Of a DNA stretch of 64,000 nucleotides, positions 44,424-52,430 are shown piece after piece. Below the pieces are notes generated by a model. It saw nothing but the letters and a program-made list of their open reading frames with translations. It was not told where the DNA came from and did not search any database. The translations under genes and the position numbers were made by a program. The DNA lies in assembly GCA_038252255.1 (NCBI GenBank), contig JBBSAM010000010.1, forward strand, positions 62,001 through 126,000, in the 5' to 3' direction. Within the stretch, counting starts at the first letter, position 1; each line of letters opens with the position of its first letter. Source of the stretch: Chersky-806 sp038252255. Its GTDB lineage: Bacteria; Actinomycetota; Acidimicrobiia; IMCC26256; JAENVU01.

Positions 44424-45461
44424 TCACTCGCGCCCGTCGAACAGCCCGGGTGAGGCCGTCTCGGCCGCCGGCGCCACCAGATCGAGGTGCCCGAATCCGG
44501 CCGCGGTGGCCACCCGGCCCCGCGGGGTGCGCATCAGGAGACCCTGCTTGAGCAGGAAGGGCTCGTAGACCTCTTCGACCGTGTCCGGTTCCTCCCCCAC
44601 GGCCACAGCCAGCGTGGACAGGCCGACCGCCTGGCCCGCGAAGGTCACGCACAGCGCGTGCAGGAGGGCACGGTCCACCTTGTCGAGCCCGCGCTCGTCG
44701 ACCTCGAACAGCGCCAGCGCGGCGCGGGCGATGTCACCGTCGACCGAGCCGTCGCCGCGCATCTCCGCGTAGTCCCGCACCCGCTTCAGCAGCCGGTTGG
44801 CGATCCGCGGCGTGCCGCGAGCCCGGCCCGCGATCTCGCGGGCGCCGTCCGGCTCCAGGGGGACCCCGAGGATGCGGGCGGCGCGTACGAGGATCGCCTC
44901 GAGATCCACCGCCTCGTAGTAGTCCAGGCGGGCGACGAAGCCGAAGCGATCCCGCAGCGGGCCGGTGATCAGCCCGGTGCGCGTGGTGGCGCCGACGAGC
45001 GTGAAGCGTGGAAGGTCCAGGCGGATCGAGCGGGCCGACGGACCCTTGCCGATCACGATGTCGAGCTGGAAGTCCTCCATCGCGGGATAGAGCACCTCTT
45101 CGACCGTACGCGGCAGGCGGTGGATCTCGTCGACGAACAGCACGTCGCCGTCGTCGAGGTTCGTGAGGATCGCCGCGAGGTCCCCCGCCCGCTCGAGCGC
45201 CGGGCCACTCGTGACGCGCAACGCGACCTCCATCTCGGCGGCCACGATCCCCGCGAGGCTCGTCTTGCCGGTACCGGGCGGGCCCGCGAAGAGCAGGTGG
45301 TCCACCGCTTGACCGCGTTTTTGGGCCGCGCCCAGCAGGATGTCGAGATGCTCCTTCAGCCGGGGCTGGCCGACGAACTCGCTCAGTCGCCGGGGGCGCA
45401 GCGTCGTCTCCTCGGCCGCCTCCACCGGATCGGCGCTCGCCCGCAACAGCTCTTCCCTCAT
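44424..45461 (-). CDS. ruvB: Holliday junction branch migration ATPase RuvB
   Basis: A 345-residue AAA+ hexameric motor. RPRRLSEFVGQPRLKEHLDILL precedes Walker A (FAGPPGTGKTSLAGIVA) and Walker B (VLFVDEIHRLPRTVEEVLYPAMEDFQLDI); sensor 1 is in LVGATTRTGLITGPLRDRFG. The C-terminal winged helix has GTPRIANRLLKRVRDYAE and FLLKQGLLMRTPRGR. RuvB drives branch migration with RuvA and presents junctions to RuvC. The reading frame is open far upstream, but ATG 45461 (MREELLRASADP) gives the family length. It follows ruvA by 28 bases. Confidence 0.96.
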   Translation of the reverse strand: MREELLRASADPVEAAEETTLRPRRLSEFVGQPRLKEHLDILLGAAQKRGQAVDHLLFAGPPGTGKTSLAGIVAAEMEVALRVTSGPALERAGDLAAILTNLDDGDVLFVDEIHRLPRTVEEVLYPAMEDFQLDIVIGKGPSARSIRLDLPRFTLVGATTRTGLITGPLRDRFGFVARLDYYEAVDLEAILVRAARILGVPLEPDGAREIAGRARGTPRIANRLLKRVRDYAEMRGDGSVDGDIARAALALFEVDERGLDKVDRALLHALCVTFAGQAVGLSTLAVAVGEEPDTVEEVYEPFLLKQGLLMRTPRGRVATAAGFGHLDLVAPAAETASPGLFDGRE

Positions 45462-45489
45462 CGCTCTGGCTCGCTTCGGTGCCGGGGGT

Positions 45490-46080
45490 TCATACTCGGG
45501 CCGCCAGACGCTTGAGCGCGGTGCGCAGCAGATCCTCGATCGCGCCGTCCGTCGGCAGGTCGGTGAGCGCGTCGCGCACCTCCTCGGGCCCGTAGCCGAG
45601 CTCGGTGAGCGCCGCCCGGACCTCGGCCCGCGCGCTCGGCGCACCGTTGCCGCCCGGCTCGGCGAGATCCAGGTCCGGGACCCCGAGGCGCTCCTTCAGC
45701 TCGACCATCAGCTTCTGGGCCGTGCGCTTCCCCACGCCGGGCACGAGGCACAGGGTGTCCAGGTCGCCGTCCGCCAGGCACCGTCGCAACGCCCCCGGGC
45801 CGTGCACCGAGAGCATGGCCAGCGCGAGCTTCGGTCCGACCCCGCTCGCGCCGATGAGGACCTCGAACGTGTCGCGCTCGTCGCGGGTCGGGAACCCGTA
45901 CAACGTCATCGCATCCTCACGTACGTGGAGGTGGGTGAAGAGGAACGTCGGCGCGCCGGGGGTGAGCGCGGTCATCGCGCCGAGCGGCACGAGACACCGG
46001 TACCCGACCCCGCCGACCTCGACCAGCGCTTCACCGCTCGGGCTGCGCTCCAGGACGGTTCCGCGCACCGAGCCGATCAT
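45490..46080 (-). CDS. ruvA: Holliday junction DNA helicase subunit RuvA
   Basis: A 196-residue tetrameric junction-binding protein. It starts MIGSVRGTVLERSPSGEALVEVGGVGY (OB fold); the two helix-hairpin-helix motifs lie around LIGASGVGPKLALAMLS and LVPGVGKRTAQKLMVELK, and the C-terminal domain, which binds RuvB, ends with LRTALKRLA. The start ATG 46080 overlaps the ruvC stop by 4 nt (ATGA). Gene order ruvC-ruvA-ruvB is standard for Actinobacteria. Confidence 0.95.
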   Translation of the reverse strand: MIGSVRGTVLERSPSGEALVEVGGVGYRCLVPLGAMTALTPGAPTFLFTHLHVREDAMTLYGFPTRDERDTFEVLIGASGVGPKLALAMLSVHGPGALRRCLADGDLDTLCLVPGVGKRTAQKLMVELKERLGVPDLDLAEPGGNGAPSARAEVRAALTELGYGPEEVRDALTDLPTDGAIEDLLRTALKRLAARV

Positions 46081-46649
46081 CGGCTCCCCTCCTTGGCCAG
46101 CGCCGCCGCCACCGCATCCGCGTACCCGGGCGCCGGCGACTTCGCGGTCTCTCGCGTCACGCGCACCTTCGCGCCCCACAGGTGGCAGAGCGCGAGCGCG
46201 AGCGCGTCGGCCGCGTCGGGCGGGCGCGGCGGCTCGGCGAGGTTCAGCAACCGGACCACCATCGCCTGCACCGCGTCCTTCTCCGCGCCGCCGTATCCCG
46301 CCACGGCGAGCTTCACCTCGTTCGGGCTGTACTGCACGACTGGGATTCCGGCCCGGGCCGCCAGCGCGAGCGCGAGGCCACTGGCCTGGCCCACCGACAT
46401 CGCCGTCCGCACGTTCACCTGGAACAGGACCCGCTCCACCGCGACGGCCGAGGGCGCCAGCTCGGCCACCAGGTCCTCGAGCTCGGCCTGCAGCCGGCCC
46501 AGCCGCTCCGGGAGGGCGAGCTCGGCGCCGGTGCGGATCACCCCGTACGCGACGGCACGACAGTCCGACCCTCGACCCGTGACCGCGCCGTAACCGCAAC
46601 GCGAGAGACCCGGGTCGATCCCGAGCACCGGCCCCGACGGATCGAACAT
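46077..46649 (-). CDS. ruvC: Holliday junction resolvase RuvC
   Basis: A 190-residue dimeric resolvase of the RNase H fold. The catalytic acidic residues are seen in LGIDPGLSRCG (Asp), VAVERVLF (Glu) and PPDAADALALALCH (Asp). The YSPNEVKLAVAGYGGAEKDAV stretch matches the DNA-contacting segment. The start ATG 46649 has no ribosome site at normal distance (GGAGG is 16 bases away), while a TAACAT -10-like hexamer ends 7 bases before the ATG, so a leaderless transcript is possible. A LexA-type box covers the start codon, so SOS control is likely. Confidence 0.95.
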   Translation of the reverse strand: MFDPSGPVLGIDPGLSRCGYGAVTGRGSDCRAVAYGVIRTGAELALPERLGRLQAELEDLVAELAPSAVAVERVLFQVNVRTAMSVGQASGLALALAARAGIPVVQYSPNEVKLAVAGYGGAEKDAVQAMVVRLLNLAEPPRPPDAADALALALCHLWGAKVRVTRETAKSPAPGYADAVAAALAKEGSR

Positions 46650-46656
46650 GGGTTCG
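46643..46656 (-). promoter_or_regulatory. LexA/SOS-type box over the ruvC start
   Basis: CGAACATGGGTTCG (46643-46656) is a perfect CGAAC-N4-GTTCG, the LexA operator of Gram-positive bacteria and mycobacteria, with A-T pairs extending the symmetry on both sides. It overlaps the ruvC ATG and lies next to a TAACAT -10-like sequence on the minus strand, so LexA bound here would block ruvCAB transcription. Confidence 0.7.
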
Positions 46657-46744
46657 ATGTTAACTCCTCCGTCTCGCCCGACCGCGGTTTGCCTCTCCGG
46701 GACGCAGACCCTTCCGGGTAGCTACCGCCGGCGCGCCTGCCGCA

Positions 46745-46780
46745 GGGTCGCTCCGCGTCCGCACTGCGTGCCCGCTCCCG
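46745..46780. repeat. Second copy of the degenerate dispersed element
   Basis: GGGTCGCTCC at 46745 followed by CGTGCCCGCTCC matches the element at 17238-17274 with small insertions. It too lies just beyond the 3' end of a minus-strand gene (stop at 46789), within the 139-base gap upstream of ruvC. Confidence 0.35.
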
Positions 46781-46788
46781 CGCTCCGC

Positions 46789-47550
46789 TCAGCTGTGCCC
46801 GCGGCGGCGCCTGCTCCTGCTCCGGATGAGCCAGCGGATCAGGAGCACGAGCACGACGGCGCCGGCCAGCGGGGCCAGCCGGCGCCCGAGTGACGACCCA
46901 CTCACCTCGAGCAGGTCCACCGGCTCTGCTTCCGGGCTGTCGATCTTGCGGACGGCGGCACCATTGCCGGACGGCTCGGCGGCCGGCTGCGCACGGGCGG
47001 CAACGGTCTCCGCCACGAGCTCGTCGGCTTCCTCGTCCTCGGCTTCGCCGTCCGCCGGGTGCTCGGCGCGCTCGTCCGACTCCCCCGCGGTCAGATCGAC
47101 CAAGTCCGCGGTCAGGACGTCGCGTTCGAGGTTCTCGACGAACTGGGCGAGGAGCTTGTTCGAGACGTCACCGATCACTCCCCGCCCGAACTGCGCGACT
47201 TTGCCGGTGATCGAGAGGTCGGTCTCCACGTCGACGCGCGTCCCGTCCCCGTCGGGGAGGAGCACGAGCTTGATCGACGCGGACGCGTTGCCCTGGCCGC
47301 GCGTGTCCCGGCCGGTGGCGGCGACGACCGCGGTGTGCGTCGCGTCGTCCACGGTCTCGATCCTCGCGGTGCCTTTGTACTGCGCGGTGATCGGGCCGAC
47401 CTTCACCTTGACGATGCCCCGGTACTCGTCGCCCTCGACCTCCTGCAGCTGCGCGCCCGGCATGCACGGCGCGATGCGCTCGAGGTCCAGCAGCACGCGC
47501 CAGGCCTCTTCGACCGGTACATCCACCCGGAACGAGTTCTCGATCTCCAT
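46789..47550 (-). CDS. CoxG-like SRPBCC protein with a C-terminal membrane anchor
   Basis: A 253-residue protein. Residues 1-145 are a CoxG/SRPBCC domain: MEIENSFRVDVPVEEAWRVLLDLERIAPCMPGAQL, then GIVKVKVGPITAQYKGTARIETVDD. The domain is followed by an acidic low-complexity linker and one membrane helix near the end (LAPLAGAVVLVLLIRWLI) with a basic tail. CoxG in carboxydotrophs recruits CO dehydrogenase to the membrane; the C-terminal anchor fits that. It directly follows the MocA-like gene (TAG then ATG). The catalytic subunit is not encoded in the window. Confidence 0.85.
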   Translation of the reverse strand: MEIENSFRVDVPVEEAWRVLLDLERIAPCMPGAQLQEVEGDEYRGIVKVKVGPITAQYKGTARIETVDDATHTAVVAATGRDTRGQGNASASIKLVLLPDGDGTRVDVETDLSITGKVAQFGRGVIGDVSNKLLAQFVENLERDVLTADLVDLTAGESDERAEHPADGEAEDEEADELVAETVAARAQPAAEPSGNGAAVRKIDSPEAEPVDLLEVSGSSLGRRLAPLAGAVVLVLLIRWLIRSRSRRRRGHS

Positions 47551-48165
47551 CTAGGTCTCCATCTCCCGTTGCCCCAGCTGTTCGATCCGCTGCAGGTCCT
47601 CGATCGTGTCGACATCGTCCGGCCGTCCGGTGCCGTCGCAGGCGACCTCGGTCACCGGATGGGTGCGCATCAGCGCCCGGGCCCCCTCGTCACCCTCGAG
47701 CCGGCGGGCCTCCGGCCAGAGGCTGCGGGCCAGGAGCACGGGGTTGCCTCGCGCGCCCGCGTACGTTGCGACCGCGAGTGTCGCGCCGTCGTCATGGGCC
47801 GCGGCGAGCCTGCGGTACGCCTCGGCACCGACGCAAGGCTGATCGGCGAGCCCGATGCAGACCGCGCCAACCTGGGCCCACCCGTCCAGCGCGACGAGCG
47901 CGGCTCGGAGGCTCCGGGCGATGCCGTCGCGCCAGCCGCGGGCGCGCACGACGGTGACACCCTGCGGGACGGCGCGTTCGACCGCCCGCGCCCGGTGACC
48001 GACGACGAGCACGGCCGGTCGCAGTCCCGAGTCCATCGCGGCCGCGAGCGCCCAGCTGACGAGCGGCCTTCCGGCCAGCTCGAGCAACGGCTTGGGTGTG
48101 TCGTTCTCGGGACCCAGCCGCGAGCCGCGGCCCGCCGCGAGGACGGCTACCGCGGTCGCGGTCAA
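47551..48165 (-). CDS. MocA-like molybdenum cofactor nucleotidyltransferase
   Basis: A 204-residue protein with the NTP-transferase start AVLAAGRGSRLGPENDTPKPLLELAGRPLVSWAL, which has the GxxxRxG-type loop and the PK(P/L)LL segment, and the central CIGLADQPCV metal-binding motif. MocA transfers CMP to the molybdenum cofactor used by xanthine-oxidase/CO-dehydrogenase family enzymes, consistent with coxS-coxM next to it. The start is TTG 48165 (TTGA overlap with coxM), a rare codon that depends on coupling. A related MobA-type activity cannot be excluded. Confidence 0.8.
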   Translation of the reverse strand: MTATAVAVLAAGRGSRLGPENDTPKPLLELAGRPLVSWALAAAMDSGLRPAVLVVGHRARAVERAVPQGVTVVRARGWRDGIARSLRAALVALDGWAQVGAVCIGLADQPCVGAEAYRRLAAAHDDGATLAVATYAGARGNPVLLARSLWPEARRLEGDEGARALMRTHPVTEVACDGTGRPDDVDTIEDLQRIEQLGQREMET

Positions 48166-48986
48166 GCGCCTGCGGCCTCGAGCGCGCGTCGGGTCAAGAC
48201 GCGGGCCAGGTGCTCGCGGTACTCGACGTCGGCGTTGAGATCTTCGGGGGGATCGGTGCCTTCGGCCGCACGCGCCGACGCGTCGGCCACCGGCGCACCC
48301 GCGGCCAGGGCTTCCTCGACCCCGCGTGCCCGCAGCGGGGTCGCACCCATGTTGACCAAGGCGACCCGGGTCGAGCCGCCCACCTGCACCGCGAGCGCGC
48401 CGACGATCGCCCAGTCCTGGGCCCGCCGGTTGAACTTCTGGTACGAGAACCCGTTGGCGCCGGTCTTGGGCACCCGGATCTCGGTGAGCAGCTCGTCCGG
48501 CGCGAGAGCCGTCTCGAGGAAGCCGGTGAAGAACTCGCCCGCGGCGAGCTCGCGCTCACCGCCGGGGCCACGGGCCACGAACGTGGCTTCGAGCGCGAGC
48601 AGCGCGGCCGGAAGGTCGGACGCTGCGTCCCCGTGCGCGACCGAACCGCCGATCGTCCCGCGGTGACGGACCTGGTTGTCGCCCACCTCCGCGGCCACGG
48701 CCCGCAGCATCCCGCACTCGTCGCGGAGCAGCGCGTTCGTCTCGAGCTCACGGTGACGGGTGAGCGCGCCGATGGCGATGTGGTCGCCGGCGTCGCGCAC
48801 GTACTGAAGATCGCGCAGCCGGCCAACGTCGACGATGACGCTCGGCACCGACAAGCGCAACTTCATGAGCGGCAGCAGCGACATCCCACCCGCGAGCAGC
48901 TTGGCCTCGTCACCGTGCTCGGCCAGCAGCGCCACCGCCGCGTCCGCGGAGTCGGCCCGTTCGTAGTCGAACGCGGCGGGGATCAC
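48162..48986 (-). CDS. coxM: CO dehydrogenase-like FAD-binding (medium) subunit
   Basis: A 274-residue FAD protein of the xanthine-oxidase family medium subunit. The FAD-binding signature AKLLAGGMSLLPLMKLRL and the second site IGGSVAHGDAASDLPAALLALEA are present. The C-terminal CO-deh-flavoprotein domain begins near FSYQKFNRRAQDWAIVGALAVQ. The medium subunit passes electrons from the [2Fe-2S] subunit to its acceptor. GTG 48986 (GTGA overlap with coxS) is chosen; the longer reading frame upstream is not family-like. Without the large subunit, the actual substrate (CO, aldehyde or purine) is undetermined. Confidence 0.87.
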   Translation of the reverse strand: MIPAAFDYERADSADAAVALLAEHGDEAKLLAGGMSLLPLMKLRLSVPSVIVDVGRLRDLQYVRDAGDHIAIGALTRHRELETNALLRDECGMLRAVAAEVGDNQVRHRGTIGGSVAHGDAASDLPAALLALEATFVARGPGGERELAAGEFFTGFLETALAPDELLTEIRVPKTGANGFSYQKFNRRAQDWAIVGALAVQVGGSTRVALVNMGATPLRARGVEEALAAGAPVADASARAAEGTDPPEDLNADVEYREHLARVLTRRALEAAGA

Positions 48987-49453
48987 GCGCCGCCCTCGCT
49001 CGAGCCCGCCGCGGCAAGCACCGCCTGCACGATGTTGTGGTAGCCGGTGCATCGGCAGAGGTTCCCCTCGAGCCCGAGGCGCACCTCACGCTCGGTCGGG
49101 TTCGAGTTCTCTTCGAGGAACGAGACCGCGGCAAGCACCATGCCCGCGGTGCAGAAACCGCACTGCAGTCCGTGCTGCTCGTGAAACGCGCGCTGCACCG
49201 GATGCTGCTCCCCGTTTCGAGCGAGGCCTTCGATCGTGGTGATCGACGCTCCGTCGGCCTGGGCCGCGAGCATCGTGCAGGACTTCACGGACTCGCCGTC
49301 GACGAGAACGGTGCACGCGCCGCAGCTCGACGTGTCACAGCCGACCTTGGTGCCGGTCAGCCCGCACGCCTCGCGCAGGTACTGCACGAGCAGGGTCCGG
49401 GGTTCGACGTCGTGGTCCCGGCCGGAGCCGTTGACCGTCATTTCCACGCGCAT
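48983..49453 (-). CDS. coxS: CO dehydrogenase-like [2Fe-2S] (small) subunit
   Basis: A protein of about 156 residues with two iron-sulfur domains. The plant-type cluster is CDTSSCGACTVLVDG with a fourth Cys in VKSC, and the second, all-helical cluster is in QCGFCTAGMVL and GNLCRCTGYHNIV. VNGSGRDHDVEPRTLLVQYLREACGLTGTKVG is the ferredoxin fold. ATG 49453 (MRVEMTVNG) gives a normal length; ATG 49462 and 49441 are alternatives. It is first of four coupled genes (coxS, coxM, mocA-like, coxG-like). Confidence 0.9.
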   Translation of the reverse strand: MRVEMTVNGSGRDHDVEPRTLLVQYLREACGLTGTKVGCDTSSCGACTVLVDGESVKSCTMLAAQADGASITTIEGLARNGEQHPVQRAFHEQHGLQCGFCTAGMVLAAVSFLEENSNPTEREVRLGLEGNLCRCTGYHNIVQAVLAAAGSSEGGA

Positions 49454-49511
49454 CGCCCGCATCTTGTCAGAGGAGCATCGTCGGCGGCACGAGGTGCTCG
49501 CCGCGGCGGTC

Positions 49512-49694
49512 TCAGACGGGCGGTGGCGCGACCTCGGGCAGCGTCTCGGTGAGCGGCTGCGGGCCCGCGAAGGAGGGGTCTCCGGGGACGTCGGTCTCAC
49601 GGTTCTGGCGACGAGCCCGCTTCTCGGCCTGCTTCTCGAGCCGGGCTCGCTCTTTCTGGGTCTTGAGGAAGGTGGTGCGGCGCTTCTTCGCCAT
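49512..49694 (-). CDS. Small basic protein, 60 residues
   Basis: The product MAKKRRTTFLKTQKERARLE and an acidic-proline tail ending PEVAPPPV form a short protein with a strongly basic helical half. Similar short MAKKRR(T)TF proteins appear upstream or downstream of cold-shock genes in many Actinobacteria and some other phyla; function is unknown, and RNA or ribosome binding is only a guess from charge. It has a good AGGAA-type site before the ATG. It lies between cspA and coxS. Confidence 0.7.
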   Translation of the reverse strand: MAKKRRTTFLKTQKERARLEKQAEKRARRQNRETDVPGDPSFAGPQPLTETLPEVAPPPV

Positions 49695-49792
49695 CAGGTT
49701 CCTTCAGGTCGGTCGGGTGGCCGGTCGGGAGAGAGTCCGGTCGACGGACGGCCCGGGTTCAGAACCCGGGCCGCCCGTCTTACCGAGAGTTC

Positions 49793-49993
49793 TCAGATTG
49801 CGCGGACGTTCTGCGCCTCTTCTCCCTTGCGACCGGGGGCAACGTCGAACTCGACGCGCTGACCCTCTTCGAGCGAGCGGTAGCCGTCGCCCTGAATCGC
49901 GGAGAAGTGGACGAACACGTCGTCGCCACCTTCACGCGAAATGAAGCCGAAACCCTTGTCGGCGTTGAACCACTTGACGGTGCCGGTTGTCAC
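49793..49993 (-). CDS. Cold-shock protein, CspA family
   Basis: A 66-residue RNA/DNA-binding OB fold. RNP1-like KGFGFISREGG and RNP2-like DVFVHFSAIQGDGYRSL are both present, with VKWFNADKGFGF at the start. The start is GTG 49993, preceded by AAGGAG six bases upstream; longer in-frame extensions do not belong. The Csp family melts RNA secondary structure. A long leader of about 229 bases separates it from the next upstream gene, as often seen for cold-regulated messages. Confidence 0.95.
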   Translation of the reverse strand: MTTGTVKWFNADKGFGFISREGGDDVFVHFSAIQGDGYRSLEEGQRVEFDVAPGRKGEEAQNVRAI

Positions 49994-50222
49994 GATGTGC
50001 TCCTTGTGAGTGTTGCTGTATTTCCGTGCCGTTCCTGGCGCGGCTTGGGGCGCGGCACACGAGGCACGGCGCGCAAATCTTGAAGAGAGGTGGTCGGGGC
50101 CGGCTCCTGTGTGGCAGCGGCACGGCTGATGGCGGTGCGTTCCCGTCATCCAGCGGGCACGGGGGCGGTCTGTTGCTGCGAACAAGCATAGCCCTCAACG
50201 GCGCGCGAGGGGCACTGGGCGG
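49994..50222 (-). other. Leader/intergenic region upstream of the cold-shock gene
   Basis: This 229-base gap holds no gene. It is the expected place for the csp promoter and a long 5' untranslated region; the AAGGAG site at its 3' end is clear. No palindrome over 8 bp, cold box or promoter pair was identified with confidence. Confidence 0.4.
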
Positions 50223-50633
50223 CTATCCGGCGACATTTGGGCCCGCCCGGTCGACCCGAATGCGTATCAAGAGCCTTCGATCGCGCTCCATCGCCGCGCG
50301 GTACTCGTCCCAGTCCGGGTGCTCGCCGGACAGGGCGCGGTAGTACTCGACGAGCGGTTCCATGGCGTCCGGCAGCGAGAGGATCTCCCCCGTCCCGTCG
50401 AGCTGCACCCAGTCACCGAAGAAGCCGTCGTCGAACACGCACAGGCTCGCCCGCGGATCCCGGCGGAGGTTCTTCACCTTGATCGCGGTCTCCCGGCTGC
50501 TGATCGCGACGAGGCCGTCCGCGTCGACCGCCGCGGCGATCGGCGACATCTGCGGCCGACCGTCCTTGCGCGTCGTGGCGAGCACTGCGTGGTGGTGCCC
50601 CCTGACGAAGTCGAGCGCGGTTGCGACGTCCAT
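50223..50633 (-). CDS. PPOX-class flavin/F420-dependent oxidoreductase
   Basis: A 136-residue split-barrel protein of the pyridoxamine 5'-phosphate oxidase-like superfamily. HHHAVLATTRKDGRPQMSPIAA is the strand-turn-strand that binds flavin or F420, and KVKNLRRDPRASLCVFDDGF matches the TIGR03618-type F420-related group. The substrate is unknown; members reduce heme derivatives or various quinones. The ATG lies one base after the bcp stop (TGAGATG), so it closes the pdxS-pdxT-yebC-bcp operon. Confidence 0.82.
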   Translation of the reverse strand: MDVATALDFVRGHHHAVLATTRKDGRPQMSPIAAAVDADGLVAISSRETAIKVKNLRRDPRASLCVFDDGFFGDWVQLDGTGEILSLPDAMEPLVEYYRALSGEHPDWDEYRAAMERDRRLLIRIRVDRAGPNVAG

Positions 50634-50634
50634 C

Positions 50635-51105
50635 TCAGATCCCCGCGACGACCTGGGCCAGCGCTCCCGGCTTGTCCCACGTGACGCCGATGGAAGCGAC
50701 CCGCTTGTGCCGGATGATCCCGGTCGCGTCGATCACGAACGTCGAGCGCTTCACCGCGATCGGCCCGAAGCCGCGCACACCGTAGGCGTCGATCACCTTC
50801 TTCTCCGTGTCGGCCAGGAGCGGGAACGGGAGCTGGCGCTTCTCGATCCAGCGCTCGTGTGAATCGACGTCCTGGGGCGAGATGCCGAGCAGCACCGCTT
50901 CGACGCCCTCGAACTCGTTGAAGTTGTCGCGGTACTGGCACATCTGCTTCGTACAGCCGGGAGTGAAGTCGCCCGGGTAGAACGCGAGCACGACCTTGCG
51001 GCCGCGGTACTCCGAGAGCGTGTAGTCGCGTCGCTCGGTTCCCTGAACGCCCGGCAGCGTGAAGTCCGGCGCTTCGTCTCCGACCTCCACGCCTTTCGCG
51101 CTCAT
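50635..51105 (-). CDS. bcp: Peroxiredoxin, Bcp/PrxQ type
   Basis: A 156-residue thiol peroxidase. The peroxidatic Cys is in YPGDFTPGCTKQMCQYRD, with a second Cys five residues later as in 2-Cys PrxQ members. VEVGDEAPDFTLP at the start and LLADTEKKVIDAYGV are typical. It reduces hydrogen and organic peroxides with thioredoxin. Its ATG overlaps the yebC stop (ATGA). Confidence 0.94.
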   Translation of the reverse strand: MSAKGVEVGDEAPDFTLPGVQGTERRDYTLSEYRGRKVVLAFYPGDFTPGCTKQMCQYRDNFNEFEGVEAVLLGISPQDVDSHERWIEKRQLPFPLLADTEKKVIDAYGVRGFGPIAVKRSTFVIDATGIIRHKRVASIGVTWDKPGALAQVVAGI

Positions 51106-51854
51106 GCGACCACGGTCGCGAGGACGTCGTCGGGGATGTCGAAGTTGGCGTAGACGTTCTGCACGTCGTCGTGCTCCTCGAGCGCGTCGATGACCCGCAG
51201 CACGGACTTCGCGGCGCCGGAATCGGTGAGTGGGACCGTCTGGGACGGCAGCATCGTGAGATCGGTGCTCGTGAACGCGATCCCGCTGCTCTCCAGCGCG
51301 CCCCGCACCGCGTGGAGCTCGGTGGGCGGGGTCGTGATCTGCCAGGAGTCGCCCTGGTCCTCGATGTCCTCCGCACCGGCCTCGAGCGCAGCGAGCATCA
51401 GGTCGTCCTCGGATGCCGCGTCCTTGTCCAGCAGGATCACGCCCTTGCGCTCGAACTGCCAGCTCACCGCGCCGGGTTCGGCCAGCGAGCCACCGTTGCG
51501 CGTGAACGCGTTCTTCACCTCGGAACCGGTTCGGTTGCGGTTGTCCGTGAGCGTCTCGACGTACACCGCGACCCCGTGGGGCGCGTAGCCCTCGTAGTTG
51601 ACCTGCTCGTAGGTGACCCCCTCGAGCTCACCGGTCCCCCGCTTGATCGCACGTTCGATGTTGTCCTTCGGCATCGAGCCGTCGCGTGCCTTCTGGACCA
51701 TCGTGCGCAAGGTCGGGTTGCCCTCGATGTCACCGCCGCCCTGACGCGCCGCAACCTCGATCTGGCGGGCCAGCCGGGCGAACAGCTTGCCGCGGGCGGC
51801 GTCGGCCGCGCCCTTGGCGTGCTTGATCGAATGCCACTTGGAGTGTCCACTCAC
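51102..51854 (-). CDS. yebC: YebC/PmpR family protein (transcription or translation factor)
   Basis: A 250-residue three-domain protein starting MSGHSKWHSIKHAKGAADAARG, with GGGDIEGNPTLRTMVQKARDGSMPKDNIERAIKRGTGEL and YEGYAPHGVAVYVETLTDN. Members were described as DNA-binding regulators; recent work ties YebC to translation of proline-rich stretches, an activity parallel to EF-P. The start is GTG 51854 with AGGAGGTGA upstream and a GTGA overlap with pdxT. The window thus carries both YebC and EF-P. Confidence 0.95.
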   Translation of the reverse strand: MSGHSKWHSIKHAKGAADAARGKLFARLARQIEVAARQGGGDIEGNPTLRTMVQKARDGSMPKDNIERAIKRGTGELEGVTYEQVNYEGYAPHGVAVYVETLTDNRNRTGSEVKNAFTRNGGSLAEPGAVSWQFERKGVILLDKDAASEDDLMLAALEAGAEDIEDQGDSWQITTPPTELHAVRGALESSGIAFTSTDLTMLPSQTVPLTDSGAAKSVLRVIDALEEHDDVQNVYANFDIPDDVLATVVA

Positions 51855-52429
51855 GATGTCACCTCCTGGAGGAAGCGTTGATGCAGTCGCAGGTCGCCCG
51901 ACAGCTCGGGATGGAAGGTTGCCGCCCACACAGGGCCGTGGCGTACGAGCACTGCGTTTCCGTCGTGGGTGGCGAGCACCTCGACCGACGGCTGCACGGA
52001 TTCGATCAACGGCGCGCGGATGAACACACCGGGGAACGTACCCTCGATCCCGTCGATGCGCAGCGGCGCCTCGAACGACTGGAGCTGGGTGCCGTACCCG
52101 TTGCGCGCCACGGTGCACTCCAGCATCCCGAACACCGGCGGCGCCGCGGCACCGTGCTGGTCGCGCACGTCGTTGGCCAGCACGATCAGCCCGGCACACG
52201 TTCCGAAGACGGCGAGACCGTCGCGGAGTGCCGCGCCGAGCGGCGCCTGGAGGCCCGAGGTCTGCAGGAGCCGGGTGATCGTGGTCGACTCCCCGCCGGG
52301 GAGGAACAACGCGTCGATCCCGCTCAGGTGCTCCGGGGTGCGGACCTCCACCACTTCGACGCCGAGCGCGTCGAGCACCTCACGATGCTCCCGGAACGCC
52401 CCCTGCAGGGCGAGCACACCGGCTTTCAT
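51851..52429 (-). CDS. pdxT: Pyridoxal 5'-phosphate synthase glutaminase subunit PdxT
   Basis: A 192-residue class I glutaminase giving ammonia to PdxS. It has GVLALQGAFREHREVLDALG, FLPGGESTTITRLL, the nucleophile Cys in VFGTCAGLIVLA and the His-Glu dyad in AATFHPELSGD. With PdxS it makes PLP from ribose 5-phosphate, glyceraldehyde 3-phosphate and glutamine. It starts at 52429, right after a three-unit repeat that separates it from pdxS. PLP is also needed by the oxoamine synthase at 13.4 kb. Confidence 0.96.
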   Translation of the reverse strand: MKAGVLALQGAFREHREVLDALGVEVVEVRTPEHLSGIDALFLPGGESTTITRLLQTSGLQAPLGAALRDGLAVFGTCAGLIVLANDVRDQHGAAAPPVFGMLECTVARNGYGTQLQSFEAPLRIDGIEGTFPGVFIRAPLIESVQPSVEVLATHDGNAVLVRHGPVWAATFHPELSGDLRLHQRFLQEVTS

Positions 52430-52430
52430 T

